DNA of 64,000 nucleotides from the NCBI RefSeq assembly GCF_900107595.1, contig NZ_FNQF01000002.1, forward strand, positions 124,001 to 188,000. Reading direction: 5' to 3'. The notes beneath the pieces were generated by a model. That model was not told the origin of the DNA, ran no database searches, and saw nothing but the letters and a program-made list of their open reading frames with translations. This DNA comes from Psychroflexus halocasei. GTDB taxonomy: Bacteria > Bacteroidota > Bacteroidia > Flavobacteriales > Flavobacteriaceae. A program made the translations under genes and the position numbers. Shown here in pieces: positions 15,776 through 26,129 of this stretch; within the stretch, counting starts at the first letter, position 1, and the number at the start of each line of letters is the position of its first letter.

Positions 15776-18634
15776 ATGAAAAAAAATCCTGAAGAATATA
15801 TTGAAGTTTATGGTGCGAGAGCTCATAACTTAAAAAATATCGATGTCAAAATACCTCGTGATAAGTTGGTTGTCATCACTGGCTTATCTGGCTCAGGAAA
15901 GTCTTCACTTGCGTTTGATACAATATATGCAGAAGGTCAGCGGCGATATATTGAAACTTTTTCAGCTTATGCAAGACAATTTCTTGGTGGTCTTGAACGC
16001 CCAGATGTTGATAAAATTGATGGCCTTTCTCCTGTTATTTCTATCGAACAAAAAACAACTTCAAAAAGTCCGAGAAGTACAGTTGGAACGATCACCGAAA
16101 TCTATGATTTCATCCGTTTGTTATATGCAAGAATTGGTGTTGCCTACAGCTACAAAACCAATGAAAAAATGATCAGTTTTACCGAGGAAGAAATCCTTGA
16201 TAAAATAAGTCAAGATTTTGACGGAAAACGCATCAACATTTTAGCGCCAATTGTCAAATCTAGAAAAGGACACTATAGAGAACTTTTTGAACAAATTGCT
16301 AAACAAGGTTTTTTAAAAGTACGTGTTGATGGTGAAATCAGAGACATTGAAAAAGGTATGAAAATCGAGCGTTACAAAACGCATGATATTGAAATTGTTG
16401 TTGACAGATTGAAAGTTTCTAAAGATGAAAAAGATCAAAAACGCTTATCTGAAAGTATTTCGACAGCGATGCAACGTGGTGATGACGTTTTGATGATTTT
16501 AGAACACAAAAGTAAAACACCAAAATTCTTCAGTAAAAACTTAATGTGTCCAACAACTGGAATTTCATATCCGCTACCTGAGCCAAATAATTTTTCTTTT
16601 AACACACCAAAAGGCGCTTGCCCAAAGTGTAATGGTTTAGGTCAAGTTTATATTGCTAATCCAGATAAAATAATTCCTAACAAAGAATTATCAATTCGGC
16701 AAGGTGCTTTAGAACCACAAGGAAAGTACAAAAAAACAAACTGGATATTCAAGCAAATCGCTCTTATCGCTGAACATTTTGATTTCAGTTTAGACACGCC
16801 AATTAAAGACATTCCTCAAGAAGCGATTGACACAATTTTATACGGCGGAAAAGCGAGCTTTAAAAAATATGGTGAGGCTGCAAAAGTCACAGCTGAAAAA
16901 TCTTATGACTTTGAAGGAATTGCGCATTTTATAGAAAAAACTTATGCGCTGAAAGAATCTTCTGCCAGTTTAAAACGTTGGGCAAAAAAATACATGAACG
17001 ATAAGCTTTGTGATAAGTGCAATGGATCTCGACTTCAAAAAGAAGCTTTATATTATCGTTTTAATGACAAAACAATTCAGGATCTCATCAATATGGATAT
17101 TGATGAATTAAGTGAATTTTTTAAAAAATCTAAAAAAGAACTAAATCAAAAGCAACTAAAAATTGGAGGAGAAATTATTAAAGAAATTTCAACTCGACTT
17201 CAATTTTTATTAGATGTTGGGCTTAATTATTTGAATATTAATAGAGCTTCTAAAAGTTTATCTGGCGGTGAAGCTCAACGCATCAGGCTAGCAACTCAAG
17301 TTGGCTCTCAACTTGTTGGCGTGCTTTATATTCTCGATGAACCGAGCATTGGTTTGCATCAACGCGATAATGAAAAACTGATTAATTCGTTAATTGCTTT
17401 ACGCGATGTTGGGAACTCAATTATTGTGGTTGAGCATGATAAAGACATGATTGAAAGAGCTGATCACGTGATTGATATCGGTCCAAAAGCAGGAAAAAAT
17501 GGTGGACAAATCATCAGTGAAGGCACGCCAAAAGAAACATTAAAACAAAGAACGCTGACCGCCGATTACCTTTCTGGCAAACGACAAATCGAAATTCCGG
17601 AACGCCGTAGAAAAGGAAATGGTAATTTCTTGAAACTTAAAGGCGCAAAAGGAAATAACCTTAAAAACCTTTCTATCAAAATTCCTTTAGGAACAATGAT
17701 CGCTGTGACTGGCGTTTCAGGAAGCGGAAAGTCAACTTTAATTAATGAAACGCTTTACCCAATTCTCAATAACCATATTTACAACGGCGTTAAAGAACCT
17801 TTAGCTTATGAAAGCATTAAAGGTTTAGAGCATATTGATAAAGTGATTGACATCAATCAATCGCCTATTGGGAGAACGCCAAGATCAAATCCGGCAACTT
17901 ACACAGGCGTTTTTGACGAAATCAGATCTTTATTTGCGAAAACTCCTGAGTCGTTAATTCGCGGTTATAAACCAGGACGTTTCAGTTTTAATGTTAAAGG
18001 TGGTCGTTGCGAAGTTTGTGGAGGTGCTGGCGTAAAAGTTATTGAAATGAATTTTTTGCCAGATGTTCATGTTGAATGCGAGTCTTGTATGGGAAAAAGA
18101 TTTAATAGAGAAACTTTAGAAATTAGATACAAAGGCAAATCTATTGGTGATGTGCTAGAAATGACAATTGATGAAGCTACCGATTTTTTTGAACCGATTC
18201 CAAAAATTTACCGAAAACTAAAAACGATTAAAGATGTTGGTTTAGGTTATATCACATTGGGACAGCAAAGCACCACATTATCTGGCGGTGAGGCACAAAG
18301 AATTAAGTTAGCAACTGAACTATCCAAAAAAAGTACTGGACAAACATTTTATATTCTCGATGAACCCACAACAGGTTTGCATTTTGAAGATATTAAAATC
18401 TTGATGAATGTCCTTGAAAAACTTGTAACTAAAGGTAATACTGTTCTAATTATTGAGCACAATATGGATGTCATTAAACTCGCTGATTACATCTTTGACA
18501 TTGGTTACGAAGGCGGTAAAAATGGCGGTCAACTTGTTGCAGAGGGAACGCCTGAAAAATTGATTAAAGACAAAAAAAGTTATACGGCAAAGTTTCTAAA
18601 AAAAGAGCTACTTTTGCAATCCTCAAATTTTTAA
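15776..18634 (+). CDS. uvrA: Excinuclease ABC subunit A
   Basis: 952 aa damage-recognition ATPase of nucleotide excision repair. Two ABC ATPases are visible: Walker [10 protein letters not shown] near residue 38 and GVSGSGKST near 648, signatures [10 protein letters not shown] and [10 protein letters not shown], and Walker [13 protein letters not shown] and [12 protein letters not shown]. The C-terminal zinc module CEVCGGAG...CESC is intact. In the first zinc module C258 is followed by PTT, so the second Cys is Thr261, while C282 and C285 remain. Start at ATG 15776; the upstream TTG at 15767 is inside a promoter. The LOG gene follows after 6 bp. Confidence 0.95.
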   Translation: MKKNPEEYIEVYGARAHNLKNIDVKIPRDKLVVITGLSGSGKSSLAFDTIYAEGQRRYIETFSAYARQFLGGLERPDVDKIDGLSPVISIEQKTTSKSPRSTVGTITEIYDFIRLLYARIGVAYSYKTNEKMISFTEEEILDKISQDFDGKRINILAPIVKSRKGHYRELFEQIAKQGFLKVRVDGEIRDIEKGMKIERYKTHDIEIVVDRLKVSKDEKDQKRLSESISTAMQRGDDVLMILEHKSKTPKFFSKNLMCPTTGISYPLPEPNNFSFNTPKGACPKCNGLGQVYIANPDKIIPNKELSIRQGALEPQGKYKKTNWIFKQIALIAEHFDFSLDTPIKDIPQEAIDTILYGGKASFKKYGEAAKVTAEKSYDFEGIAHFIEKTYALKESSASLKRWAKKYMNDKLCDKCNGSRLQKEALYYRFNDKTIQDLINMDIDELSEFFKKSKKELNQKQLKIGGEIIKEISTRLQFLLDVGLNYLNINRASKSLSGGEAQRIRLATQVGSQLVGVLYILDEPSIGLHQRDNEKLINSLIALRDVGNSIIVVEHDKDMIERADHVIDIGPKAGKNGGQIISEGTPKETLKQRTLTADYLSGKRQIEIPERRRKGNGNFLKLKGAKGNNLKNLSIKIPLGTMIAVTGVSGSGKSTLINETLYPILNNHIYNGVKEPLAYESIKGLEHIDKVIDINQSPIGRTPRSNPATYTGVFDEIRSLFAKTPESLIRGYKPGRFSFNVKGGRCEVCGGAGVKVIEMNFLPDVHVECESCMGKRFNRETLEIRYKGKSIGDVLEMTIDEATDFFEPIPKIYRKLKTIKDVGLGYITLGQQSTTLSGGEAQRIKLATELSKKSTGQTFYILDEPTTGLHFEDIKILMNVLEKLVTKGNTVLIIEHNMDVIKLADYIFDIGYEGGKNGGQLVAEGTPEKLIKDKKSYTAKFLKKELLLQSSNF

Positions 18635-18640
18635 AAAGAT

Positions 18641-19327
18641 ATGGTGCCTAAACATTATAAAAACTGGAATGAAATTAAAACCAACGATAGTTGGGCTTTA
18701 TTTAAGATAATGAGTGAATTTGTTCACGGTTATGAGCGTATGAGCGAAATAGGACCTTGTGTTTCTGTTTTTGGTTCAGCACGTATGAAGCCTGGTGACA
18801 AATATTATGAATTAACAGTTAAGGTTTCCGAGAAAATTGTCGAAAAAGGTTTTGGTGTCATTACTGGCGGAGGCCCAGGCATTATGGAAGCTGGAAACAA
18901 AGGTGCTCACCAGGGCGGCGGTACATCAGTTGGTCTTAATATTGACTTACCTTTTGAACAACATGACAATCCATATATCGATAAAGATAAAGTTTTAGAT
19001 TTTGATTACTTTTTTGTCAGAAAAGTAATGTTTGTCAAATACTCTCAAGGATTTGTTGTGATGCCTGGTGGCTTCGGAACTTTAGATGAATTATTTGAAG
19101 CAATCACCCTTATCCAAACGCGTAAAATTGATAAGTTTCCAATTATTCTTGTCGGAAAAGATTATTGGAGTGGTTTATTAGATTGGATCAAGAAAACTTT
19201 AAGCGATGATTACGAGACTATCAATCCTGAAGATCTTGATTTGATTCAACTTGTTGACTCTGAAGAAGAGGTAGCAGATATTTTAGACGATTTCTATGAT
19301 AAGTTTGATTTAAGTCCTAATTTCTAA
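18641..19327 (+). CDS. LOG-family nucleotide 5'-monophosphate phosphoribohydrolase
   Basis: 228 aa TIGR00730/LOG Rossmann protein, formerly called lysine decarboxylase-like. GGGPGIMEAGNKGA (near residue 76) and PGGFGTLDE (near 141) are the substrate-binding and catalytic motifs. Characterised members release a base from a nucleoside monophosphate, including cytokinin precursors in plants and some bacteria. It is 6 bp after uvrA and its stop overlaps the next ATG by one base (TAATG), so the run uvrA-LOG-nuclease-peptidase-like is likely one operon. Confidence 0.9.
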   Translation: MVPKHYKNWNEIKTNDSWALFKIMSEFVHGYERMSEIGPCVSVFGSARMKPGDKYYELTVKVSEKIVEKGFGVITGGGPGIMEAGNKGAHQGGGTSVGLNIDLPFEQHDNPYIDKDKVLDFDYFFVRKVMFVKYSQGFVVMPGGFGTLDELFEAITLIQTRKIDKFPIILVGKDYWSGLLDWIKKTLSDDYETINPEDLDLIQLVDSEEEVADILDDFYDKFDLSPNF

Positions 19328-20568
19328 TGAAAACAAAGTATCAATTCCTATTTAGTTTAAGTTTGATGATTTTTTTTTCGTTACAGAGCTATTCGCAAGA
19401 AACAATCAAAACCATGTTTTATAATTTGCTTAATTTTTCAGAAGCACCACCTACTGACAGGTCTGATATTCTAAACTCGATTTTAGCAAGCTATGATCCT
19501 GATATCTTTATGGTTTCAGAATTACAGACTGAAGCAGATATGAACTTGATATTAAATCAATCTTTTGAATATACTGAACAGCCTGTCTCTGCAGCTCCTT
19601 TTGTTTATAACACTTCTGGTTTTGGAGGAAATATTAATCAGCTTGTATTTTTTAAAAATGAAAAAATGCAGCTTTTAGAAACCCACCAAATACAGACAAA
19701 CATAAGAGATATCAACCATTACAAATTTCAAATGAATACGATTGATGAGGAAATTCTTCATGTTTTTGTTGCTCACTTTAAAGCTTCACAAGGTGATAGC
19801 AACGTACAAGAACGCTATTCAGAAGCTGTGAATTTTGTCAATTACATTTCTGAATTAGATGCTAATGCTAATATTATTTTTGGAGGAGATTTTAATTTCT
19901 ATTCTGCAAGTGAACCAGGTTTTCTTGTTATTCAATATGCTACGTTAGCAATTGATATGCTTGATCCTCTTAATCGAATTGGGGAATGGCATAATAATTC
20001 TAACTATCAAGATGTTCATTCTCAAAGCACAAGAATAAGCAACAATGACTTTGGTAGCTTTGGTGCAGGCGGTGGATTAGATGATAGGTTTGATTTCATA
20101 TTTATCTCTGATAACCTCAAAAATCAATCTAACGATATAAGATATATTGAGGACACCTATCAAGCCTATGGTAATAATGCTAACTGTTTCAATGATAATA
20201 TAAATTACGTTAATTGTACTGGAGATTTTGATCAAGACCTAAGAAATCAACTTTACAACATGAGTGATCATTTACCAGTCGTGATGAGTTTAGAAACTGA
20301 TTCAAACTTCTTAAAAGTCAAGAAGTATCAAATCAAAAATAACGTCTCTCTTATAAATGGAAATTTAATTGATGATATCGTAGATTTCAAGTTTAACTCC
20401 TCACTTTTAGGTGAAAAAGCATATATTTATAACAGTTTAGGTCAAAAAATAAGTGGATTTACAATAAATAACACTTTCAAGAGTTATGACATTTCAACCT
20501 ATCCAAATGGAATTTATATGCTTAAAATAACTGATTTAGAAGGTCATATTAAGATAATCAAACGCTAA
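19327..20568 (+). CDS. Secreted endonuclease/exonuclease/phosphatase-family protein with T9SS tail
   Basis: 413 aa. A signal peptide (cleavage after about SYSQ, residue 23) is followed by an EEP fold: FMVSELQTE (metal Glu), VFVAHFKAS, FGGDFNFYS (metal Asp/Asn) and MSDHLPVVMS (catalytic His). The last ~75 residues form a type A T9SS sorting domain (YNSLGQKISG, then NGIYMLKI). It is thus exported to the outside by type IX secretion, probably as a nuclease or phosphodiesterase; the substrate is not known. Start shares one base with the stop of the LOG gene. Confidence 0.85.
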   Translation: MKTKYQFLFSLSLMIFFSLQSYSQETIKTMFYNLLNFSEAPPTDRSDILNSILASYDPDIFMVSELQTEADMNLILNQSFEYTEQPVSAAPFVYNTSGFGGNINQLVFFKNEKMQLLETHQIQTNIRDINHYKFQMNTIDEEILHVFVAHFKASQGDSNVQERYSEAVNFVNYISELDANANIIFGGDFNFYSASEPGFLVIQYATLAIDMLDPLNRIGEWHNNSNYQDVHSQSTRISNNDFGSFGAGGGLDDRFDFIFISDNLKNQSNDIRYIEDTYQAYGNNANCFNDNINYVNCTGDFDQDLRNQLYNMSDHLPVVMSLETDSNFLKVKKYQIKNNVSLINGNLIDDIVDFKFNSSLLGEKAYIYNSLGQKISGFTINNTFKSYDISTYPNGIYMLKITDLEGHIKIIKR

Positions 20569-20577
20569 AAACACCAA

Positions 20578-23382
20578 ATGAAGCATTTTATTTTTTGCTT
20601 TCTTTTGGGAATAAGCCTCTGTTATGGTCAACGTCATAATATATCGGCTGACATTTCTGTGTCTAAAAATTTAAAACGTTTAGATGTCAACTCTCAAATC
20701 AATTTTATAAATACAACTCAAACTGAGATTGACACACTCTATTTTTATGATTGGAATAATGCTTTTTCTGATAAAGATAGTCCACTTGCAAAACGTTTTG
20801 CTGAAGAATATGCCAGGAAATTTCATTTCACTTCTAAAGAATTAAGAGGCTATACTCAGATAAATGATTTTTATACAAACTCACAAAATATAAGTTGGTT
20901 TTATAAAGATAATCAACCGGACATACTTCTTGCCATTTTAGAAACTCCCTTGAAAGTTGGAGATTCTATAAATCTTCAACTCAACTATCATCTTAATATT
21001 CCTATACAAGGTCTCATAAAGTCAGGATGGTCTGCAGATAAATTAAGGCTAAAAGACTGGCTTATTACACCTGCAAAACATCAAAATGATTGGGTTTTAT
21101 ATAGCAACAAAGCTCTTGATGATTATCCAACTCAATTCTTAGATTATAATTTGAACTTTGAAATCCCTAAAGGTATCTTTTTGAAATCTAGCTTTGACAT
21201 GACTGAACTTCAAATAGGTTATCAAAAAAATAAATTTAAGCTTTCAGGTCAACAAATCTTAGACAATGATGTTTATTTAACGAAAAGAGATGAGTTTTCT
21301 TCTATTAAAACAGATTTAGTTGAAGTGTTATCAAATTTAGAATCAGAATCTGTTCGCCCAGAAATCAAGGCATTAATAACAGATAGAATTGCCTTTTTCT
21401 TGAATGAAAACATAGGTGAATTTCCACATCCACATTTATTGGTTTCAGAACTCGATTATAGCCTCTCTCCTGTTTATGGTTTGAATCAACTACCGAGTTT
21501 TATTCGACCTTTTCCTGATGGTTTTCAATATGATGTCAAACTTCTCAAAACGATGACGCTTAAACATCTGAAAACAAAAATCGCGATAAATACAAGAAAA
21601 GATAAGTGGCTCATTGATGCCTTAACCGTTAAGGTGATGATGGATTACATCAACAAATATTATCCTGACATGAAGCTTCTGGGTAGCTTCAGTAAATTTT
21701 TTGGTGTACGTTGGTTTCATGCCTCAGATTTGATGTTTAATGAAAGATATAGATTTATTCATGAAACAATGATACGTCAAAACCTGAAGCAACCTATTGA
21801 CATGCCTCAAGACGAGATGCTCAAGTTTAATAGGCAATTATCTAGCCCATACCAAGCTGGCTTAGGCCTGAAATATTTTGGTGACTATATTGGCCAAGAA
21901 AACCTAAATCAGAGTATTCGTGAGTTTTTTAAAGAAAAGAATTTAAGCCATGCTTCGTCTGAATTATTTCTAAAAACATTAGAAAAAAACACAGATAAAA
22001 ATATAACTTGGTTTAAAGATAACTATCTCAATTCTTACAAAGACATCGACTTTAAAGTTGGAAAAGTTTCAAGAAACGATCAAGGTTTTGAGGTTGAAGT
22101 TATTAACAAAACAGAAAGTCCTATGCCAGTTAAATTAGGACTTTACAAAGATGATGATTTTATCAAAAGCATCTGGGTTGAAGATTTTGAAGATCGCTCA
22201 AAAACTCTACAAGTCAATACGCCGGAAGCAAACAAATTCGTGGTTAATTACGATTACAATTTACCTGAATATAATCCTAGAAATAATATTAAACGCAAAA
22301 ACAAAATCTTCAATAAGCCGATTCAAATCCGATTATTAGAAGATATTGAAGATCCAGAATACAATCAAGTATTTGTAATGCCCGAGTTTACTTACAACCT
22401 TTATGACGGCATTGCAATTGGTTCAAAAATTTACAACACTTCTCTCCTACCAAAAAATTTCAGTTATGATATTGGCCCAAAATATGGCTTTGGGAGTCAA
22501 GCCATTGTCGGTTCAATTAGTTTTGATTACACACAATATTTTAAACAACAAGATTTATTTAGAATAAGATACGGTGCGAGCGGTTCTAGGTATTCATATA
22601 ACACCGACTTGTTTTATAAACGTTATTCTGCATTTATGCAAATGGTTTACAGACCTGTTGATTTAAGAAGTAATAAACGCCACTATTTAACCTTAAGAAC
22701 GGTCAATGTGGATCAAGATAAAAGTGAAACTATTGAAACAGATGAGCCAAATTATAATGTTTTTAATATCAGTTATGCTTTTCAGGATAAAAATTTAGAT
22801 CATTTTTTCACTACTCAAATTGATTACGAAATTTCCAAGAAGTTCAGTAAAGTCTCAGCTTCTGTGAGGTATAGAAAACTTTTTGAGAATAACAGACAGA
22901 TTAACATCAGGCTATTTGCAGGCTTATTTCTCTATAATGACACAAATGATTCTGATTATTTCAGTTTCGGAATCGACAGACCTTCAGACTACATGTTTGA
23001 TTACAACTACTACGGAAGAAGCGAAGATGACGGTTTATTTAGCCAGCAATATATTCAAGCAGAAGGAGGTTTTAAATCAATATTTGAAAACAGATATGCC
23101 GATCGCTGGATAGCAACGACGAATGTGAGCACAACCATTTGGAATTGGATTTTTGCTTACGCAGATTTAGGCTTCCATAAAGATATGGGAGAATCTGCTA
23201 ACTTTATTTATGATTCAGGCATTCGTTTAAATTTAGTCGAAGATTATTTTGAACTCTATCTCCCTATATATTCAAATAATGGTTGGGAGGTTTCTGACAA
23301 TCATTATGATGAAAACATCCGTTTTATTGTCACATTAGATTTTAAAACACTTTTAGGGCTTTTTAAAAGAAAATGGTATTAA
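20578..23382 (+). CDS. Inactive M1-aminopeptidase-like protein fused to a probable outer-membrane barrel
   Basis: 934 aa with a signal peptide. Residues about 20-500 look like the N-terminal beta and gluzincin domains of M1 peptidases. At the place of the zinc motif HExxH the sequence is HLKTK (330-334), and the downstream WLxEG is WLIDA (344-348), so the zinc ligands are lost. The C-terminal third (about 600-934) is rich in alternating aromatic strands and ends in FKRKWY, as outer-membrane barrels do. Similar large proteins are known in flavobacteria, but the role is unclear. It follows the EEP gene by 9 bp. Confidence 0.7.
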   Translation: MKHFIFCFLLGISLCYGQRHNISADISVSKNLKRLDVNSQINFINTTQTEIDTLYFYDWNNAFSDKDSPLAKRFAEEYARKFHFTSKELRGYTQINDFYTNSQNISWFYKDNQPDILLAILETPLKVGDSINLQLNYHLNIPIQGLIKSGWSADKLRLKDWLITPAKHQNDWVLYSNKALDDYPTQFLDYNLNFEIPKGIFLKSSFDMTELQIGYQKNKFKLSGQQILDNDVYLTKRDEFSSIKTDLVEVLSNLESESVRPEIKALITDRIAFFLNENIGEFPHPHLLVSELDYSLSPVYGLNQLPSFIRPFPDGFQYDVKLLKTMTLKHLKTKIAINTRKDKWLIDALTVKVMMDYINKYYPDMKLLGSFSKFFGVRWFHASDLMFNERYRFIHETMIRQNLKQPIDMPQDEMLKFNRQLSSPYQAGLGLKYFGDYIGQENLNQSIREFFKEKNLSHASSELFLKTLEKNTDKNITWFKDNYLNSYKDIDFKVGKVSRNDQGFEVEVINKTESPMPVKLGLYKDDDFIKSIWVEDFEDRSKTLQVNTPEANKFVVNYDYNLPEYNPRNNIKRKNKIFNKPIQIRLLEDIEDPEYNQVFVMPEFTYNLYDGIAIGSKIYNTSLLPKNFSYDIGPKYGFGSQAIVGSISFDYTQYFKQQDLFRIRYGASGSRYSYNTDLFYKRYSAFMQMVYRPVDLRSNKRHYLTLRTVNVDQDKSETIETDEPNYNVFNISYAFQDKNLDHFFTTQIDYEISKKFSKVSASVRYRKLFENNRQINIRLFAGLFLYNDTNDSDYFSFGIDRPSDYMFDYNYYGRSEDDGLFSQQYIQAEGGFKSIFENRYADRWIATTNVSTTIWNWIFAYADLGFHKDMGESANFIYDSGIRLNLVEDYFELYLPIYSNNGWEVSDNHYDENIRFIVTLDFKTLLGLFKRKWY

Positions 23383-23602
23383 AACTCATAATAATCAACA
23401 TTAAAAATTTAACATTAAAAACTATTTTTTGGTAAATAATATCATAAAGTAAGAACTGAAAAACTTCATTTAGAATAAATTTCAAAACTTATCTTCGTTA
23501 AAAGATAATCACGAAATCGTTAAATTTGATGTAAAATTATTAACAAAAAGTATTCTAACTGACATTTATTCAAAAATCATCAGTCAAACCAGCTTTCAGT
23601 AC

Positions 23603-23633
23603 TTGATTATTTACTACATTTTTCTTACATTCG
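23603..23633 (+). promoter_or_regulatory. Promoter of the 802-aa E1 gene
   Basis: TTG at 23603-23605, 20 bp, then TACATTCG at 23626-23633, which differs from TAnnTTTG at one base. The ATG at 23655 follows after 21 nt. A perfect TAAATTTG also occurs at 23521-23528 and could be a second, distal promoter. Confidence 0.5.
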
Positions 23634-23654
23634 CAAGAACTAAAATTCATACGA

Positions 23655-26063
23655 ATGCAAGACGTCGCACAAAATAAAGATATTTCATTTGAAGACTTCA
23701 AAAAAGAAGTTTTAGAAGATTACAAAATTGCTGTCACAAGTCGTGAATGCAGTTTATTAGGAAGACGCGAAGTGCTTACAGGTAAAGCAAAATTCGGGAT
23801 CTTCGGTGATGGGAAAGAAGTACCTCAACTCGCTTGGGCAAAATCTTTTAAAAACGGTGATTTCAGATCAGGATATTACCGTGACCAAACATTTATGATG
23901 GCTATTGGCCAACTGACAATAGAACAGTTTTTTTCTGGCTTATACGCCAACACAAATATTGAAGATGAGCCAATGTCTGGTGGCCGCCAAATGGGTGGAC
24001 ACTTTATGACACACAGCTTAAATGAGGATGGCTCATGGAAAAACCTCACTGAACAAAAAAACTCAAGTGCTGATATATCTCCAACAGCTGGGCAAATGCC
24101 AAGACTTTTAGGTCTTGCACAAGCTTCAAAGATTTACAGAAATGTTGAAGGAATTGACACTGAAAAATTCTCTAAAAATGGAGATGAAATTGCTTGGGGA
24201 ACAATCGGTAATGCGAGCACGAGTGAAGGCCTTTTCTGGGAGACATTCAACTCAGCCGGAGTTTTACAAGTTCCTATGGTCATTAATGTTTGGGATGATG
24301 AGTATGGAATTTCTGTACACGCCAAGCACCAGACAACAAAAGAAAATATTTCAAAAATATTAAGCGGATTCCAAAGAGATAACGAAGATAAAGGTTACGA
24401 AATCATCAAAGTTAAAGGTTGGGATTACGCAGCATTAATCGATGCTTACCAAAGAGCCGAAAAAATAGCAAGAGAGGAACATGTTCCTGTTTTAATACAT
24501 GTTATTGAATTAACTCAGCCGCAAGGTCACTCTACCTCTGGCTCACACGAACGTTACAAAAGTAAAGAACGTTTAGAGTGGGAAACTGAGCATGACTGTA
24601 ATTTAAAGATGCGCGAATGGATGATTAGCAAAGGAATTGCGACTGATGAAGAATTAAGCGATCTTGAAAAATCTATCAAAAAAGAAGTGCGCGATGGAAA
24701 GAAAGCTGCAGTTAAAGCTTTTGGAACACAAGCCAAAACCTTCAAGAAAGAAGCTCTAGAACTTCTTGAAGATTTAGCAAATACTTCAGACGAGAATGAG
24801 AAAATTCAATCTTTAATCAACGGATTAAAAGAAGATACAGATACAATTAAAAGTAGAATTTTTGCTGATTGCCGTAAAGCTTTACGTTATGCTCGTCACG
24901 AACAAAACAAAGCAAAATCAAATCTAATCAATTGGCTAGAAGATTTTAGTGAGAAAGTTCAACCTGATTATAGCCAACATTTATGGAGCGACTATGAAGG
25001 AAGTGCAAAAAACATTGCTGAAGTTCTTCCTGCATATGATGACAACTCAGAAGAAGTTGATGCAAGAATCATTATGCGTGATAACTTTGATGCAATTTTC
25101 AAAAATAAGCCTGAGACTCTAATTTTTGGTGAAGATGCTGGTGAAATTGGTGATGTTAATCAAGGTTTAGAAGGGCTTCAGGAAAAGTATGGAGAACTCA
25201 GAGTCTCTGATACTGGAATCCGTGAAGCAACAATATTAGGTCAAGGCATAGGGATGTCATTAAGAGGTTTAAGACCAATTGCTGAAATCCAATACCTCGA
25301 TTATTTATTGTATGCTTTACAAATCATGAGTGATGATTTAGCAACAACACTTTACAGAACAAAAGGCAAACAAAAATCACCATTAATTGTAAGAACACGT
25401 GGTCACAGACTGGAAGGTATTTGGCACTCAGGTTCACCAATGGGCGGAATTTTACATCTTGTTCGTGGTATCAATCTGCTTGTTCCTCGTAATATGACTA
25501 AAGCTGCAGGTTTCTATAACACAATGCTAGAAAGTGATGAACCTTCATTAATTGTTGAATGCCTAAATGGTTATAGACTTAAAGAGAAGCTACCATCTAA
25601 CTTAGGTGAGTTTAGAACACCTGTCGGTCAAGTTGAAACAATCCGTGATGGTCAAGATATAACAGTTGTTTCTTATGGTTCTACGCTAAGAATTATAGAG
25701 CAAGCCGCTGAAGAATTAGCTGAAATTGGTATTGATATCGAATTGATAGATGTACAATCTTTATCACCTTTTGATTTAAATCACGACATCGTTAAAAGCG
25801 TTGAGAAAACAAATCGTTTGCTAGTTATTGATGAAGATGTCCCAGGAGGTGCTTCTGCTTTTATTTTACAAAAAATTATCGATGAGCAAAATGCTTATCA
25901 ATATTTAGATAGTAAACCTCAAACGTTGACAGCTAAAGAACACAGACCTGCTTATGGAACTGATGGAGATTACTTCTCCAAACCATCAGCAGAAGATGTT
26001 TTTGAGAAAGTTTATGCAATTATGCATGAATTCAATCCTCAAAAATTCCCAGCGATTAGATAA
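23655..26063 (+). CDS. 2-oxoacid dehydrogenase E1-like alpha-beta fusion, long form
   Basis: 802 aa. The alpha-like part (about 1-330) is joined through a helical Lys/Glu-rich linker (about 335-440) to a transketolase-like beta part (about 470-802; FGEDAGEIGDVNQG, VRTRGHRLEGIWHSG). The thiamine diphosphate motif reads IGNASTSEG and ends in VWDDEYG, so the usual GDG...NN has become GNA...DD. This long form is widespread in Bacteroidota and usually annotated as an alpha-ketoacid dehydrogenase; its substrate and E2 partner are not given by the context. It stands alone between a promoter and a strong terminator. Confidence 0.85.
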   Translation: MQDVAQNKDISFEDFKKEVLEDYKIAVTSRECSLLGRREVLTGKAKFGIFGDGKEVPQLAWAKSFKNGDFRSGYYRDQTFMMAIGQLTIEQFFSGLYANTNIEDEPMSGGRQMGGHFMTHSLNEDGSWKNLTEQKNSSADISPTAGQMPRLLGLAQASKIYRNVEGIDTEKFSKNGDEIAWGTIGNASTSEGLFWETFNSAGVLQVPMVINVWDDEYGISVHAKHQTTKENISKILSGFQRDNEDKGYEIIKVKGWDYAALIDAYQRAEKIAREEHVPVLIHVIELTQPQGHSTSGSHERYKSKERLEWETEHDCNLKMREWMISKGIATDEELSDLEKSIKKEVRDGKKAAVKAFGTQAKTFKKEALELLEDLANTSDENEKIQSLINGLKEDTDTIKSRIFADCRKALRYARHEQNKAKSNLINWLEDFSEKVQPDYSQHLWSDYEGSAKNIAEVLPAYDDNSEEVDARIIMRDNFDAIFKNKPETLIFGEDAGEIGDVNQGLEGLQEKYGELRVSDTGIREATILGQGIGMSLRGLRPIAEIQYLDYLLYALQIMSDDLATTLYRTKGKQKSPLIVRTRGHRLEGIWHSGSPMGGILHLVRGINLLVPRNMTKAAGFYNTMLESDEPSLIVECLNGYRLKEKLPSNLGEFRTPVGQVETIRDGQDITVVSYGSTLRIIEQAAEELAEIGIDIELIDVQSLSPFDLNHDIVKSVEKTNRLLVIDEDVPGGASAFILQKIIDEQNAYQYLDSKPQTLTAKEHRPAYGTDGDYFSKPSAEDVFEKVYAIMHEFNPQKFPAIR

Positions 26064-26090
26064 GTTATAAATCGAATTTATATATTGCTT

Positions 26091-26126
26091 AAAGGGCTTT
26101 GATTATTAATAATCAAAGCCCTTTTT
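26091..26126. terminator. Bidirectional terminator
   Basis: A 34-bp perfect palindrome (26091-26124, reading AAAGGGCTTTGATTATT then its complement) flanked by A and T runs. It lies between convergent genes and would stop transcripts from both sides. Confidence 0.93.
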
Positions 26127-26129
26127 ATA

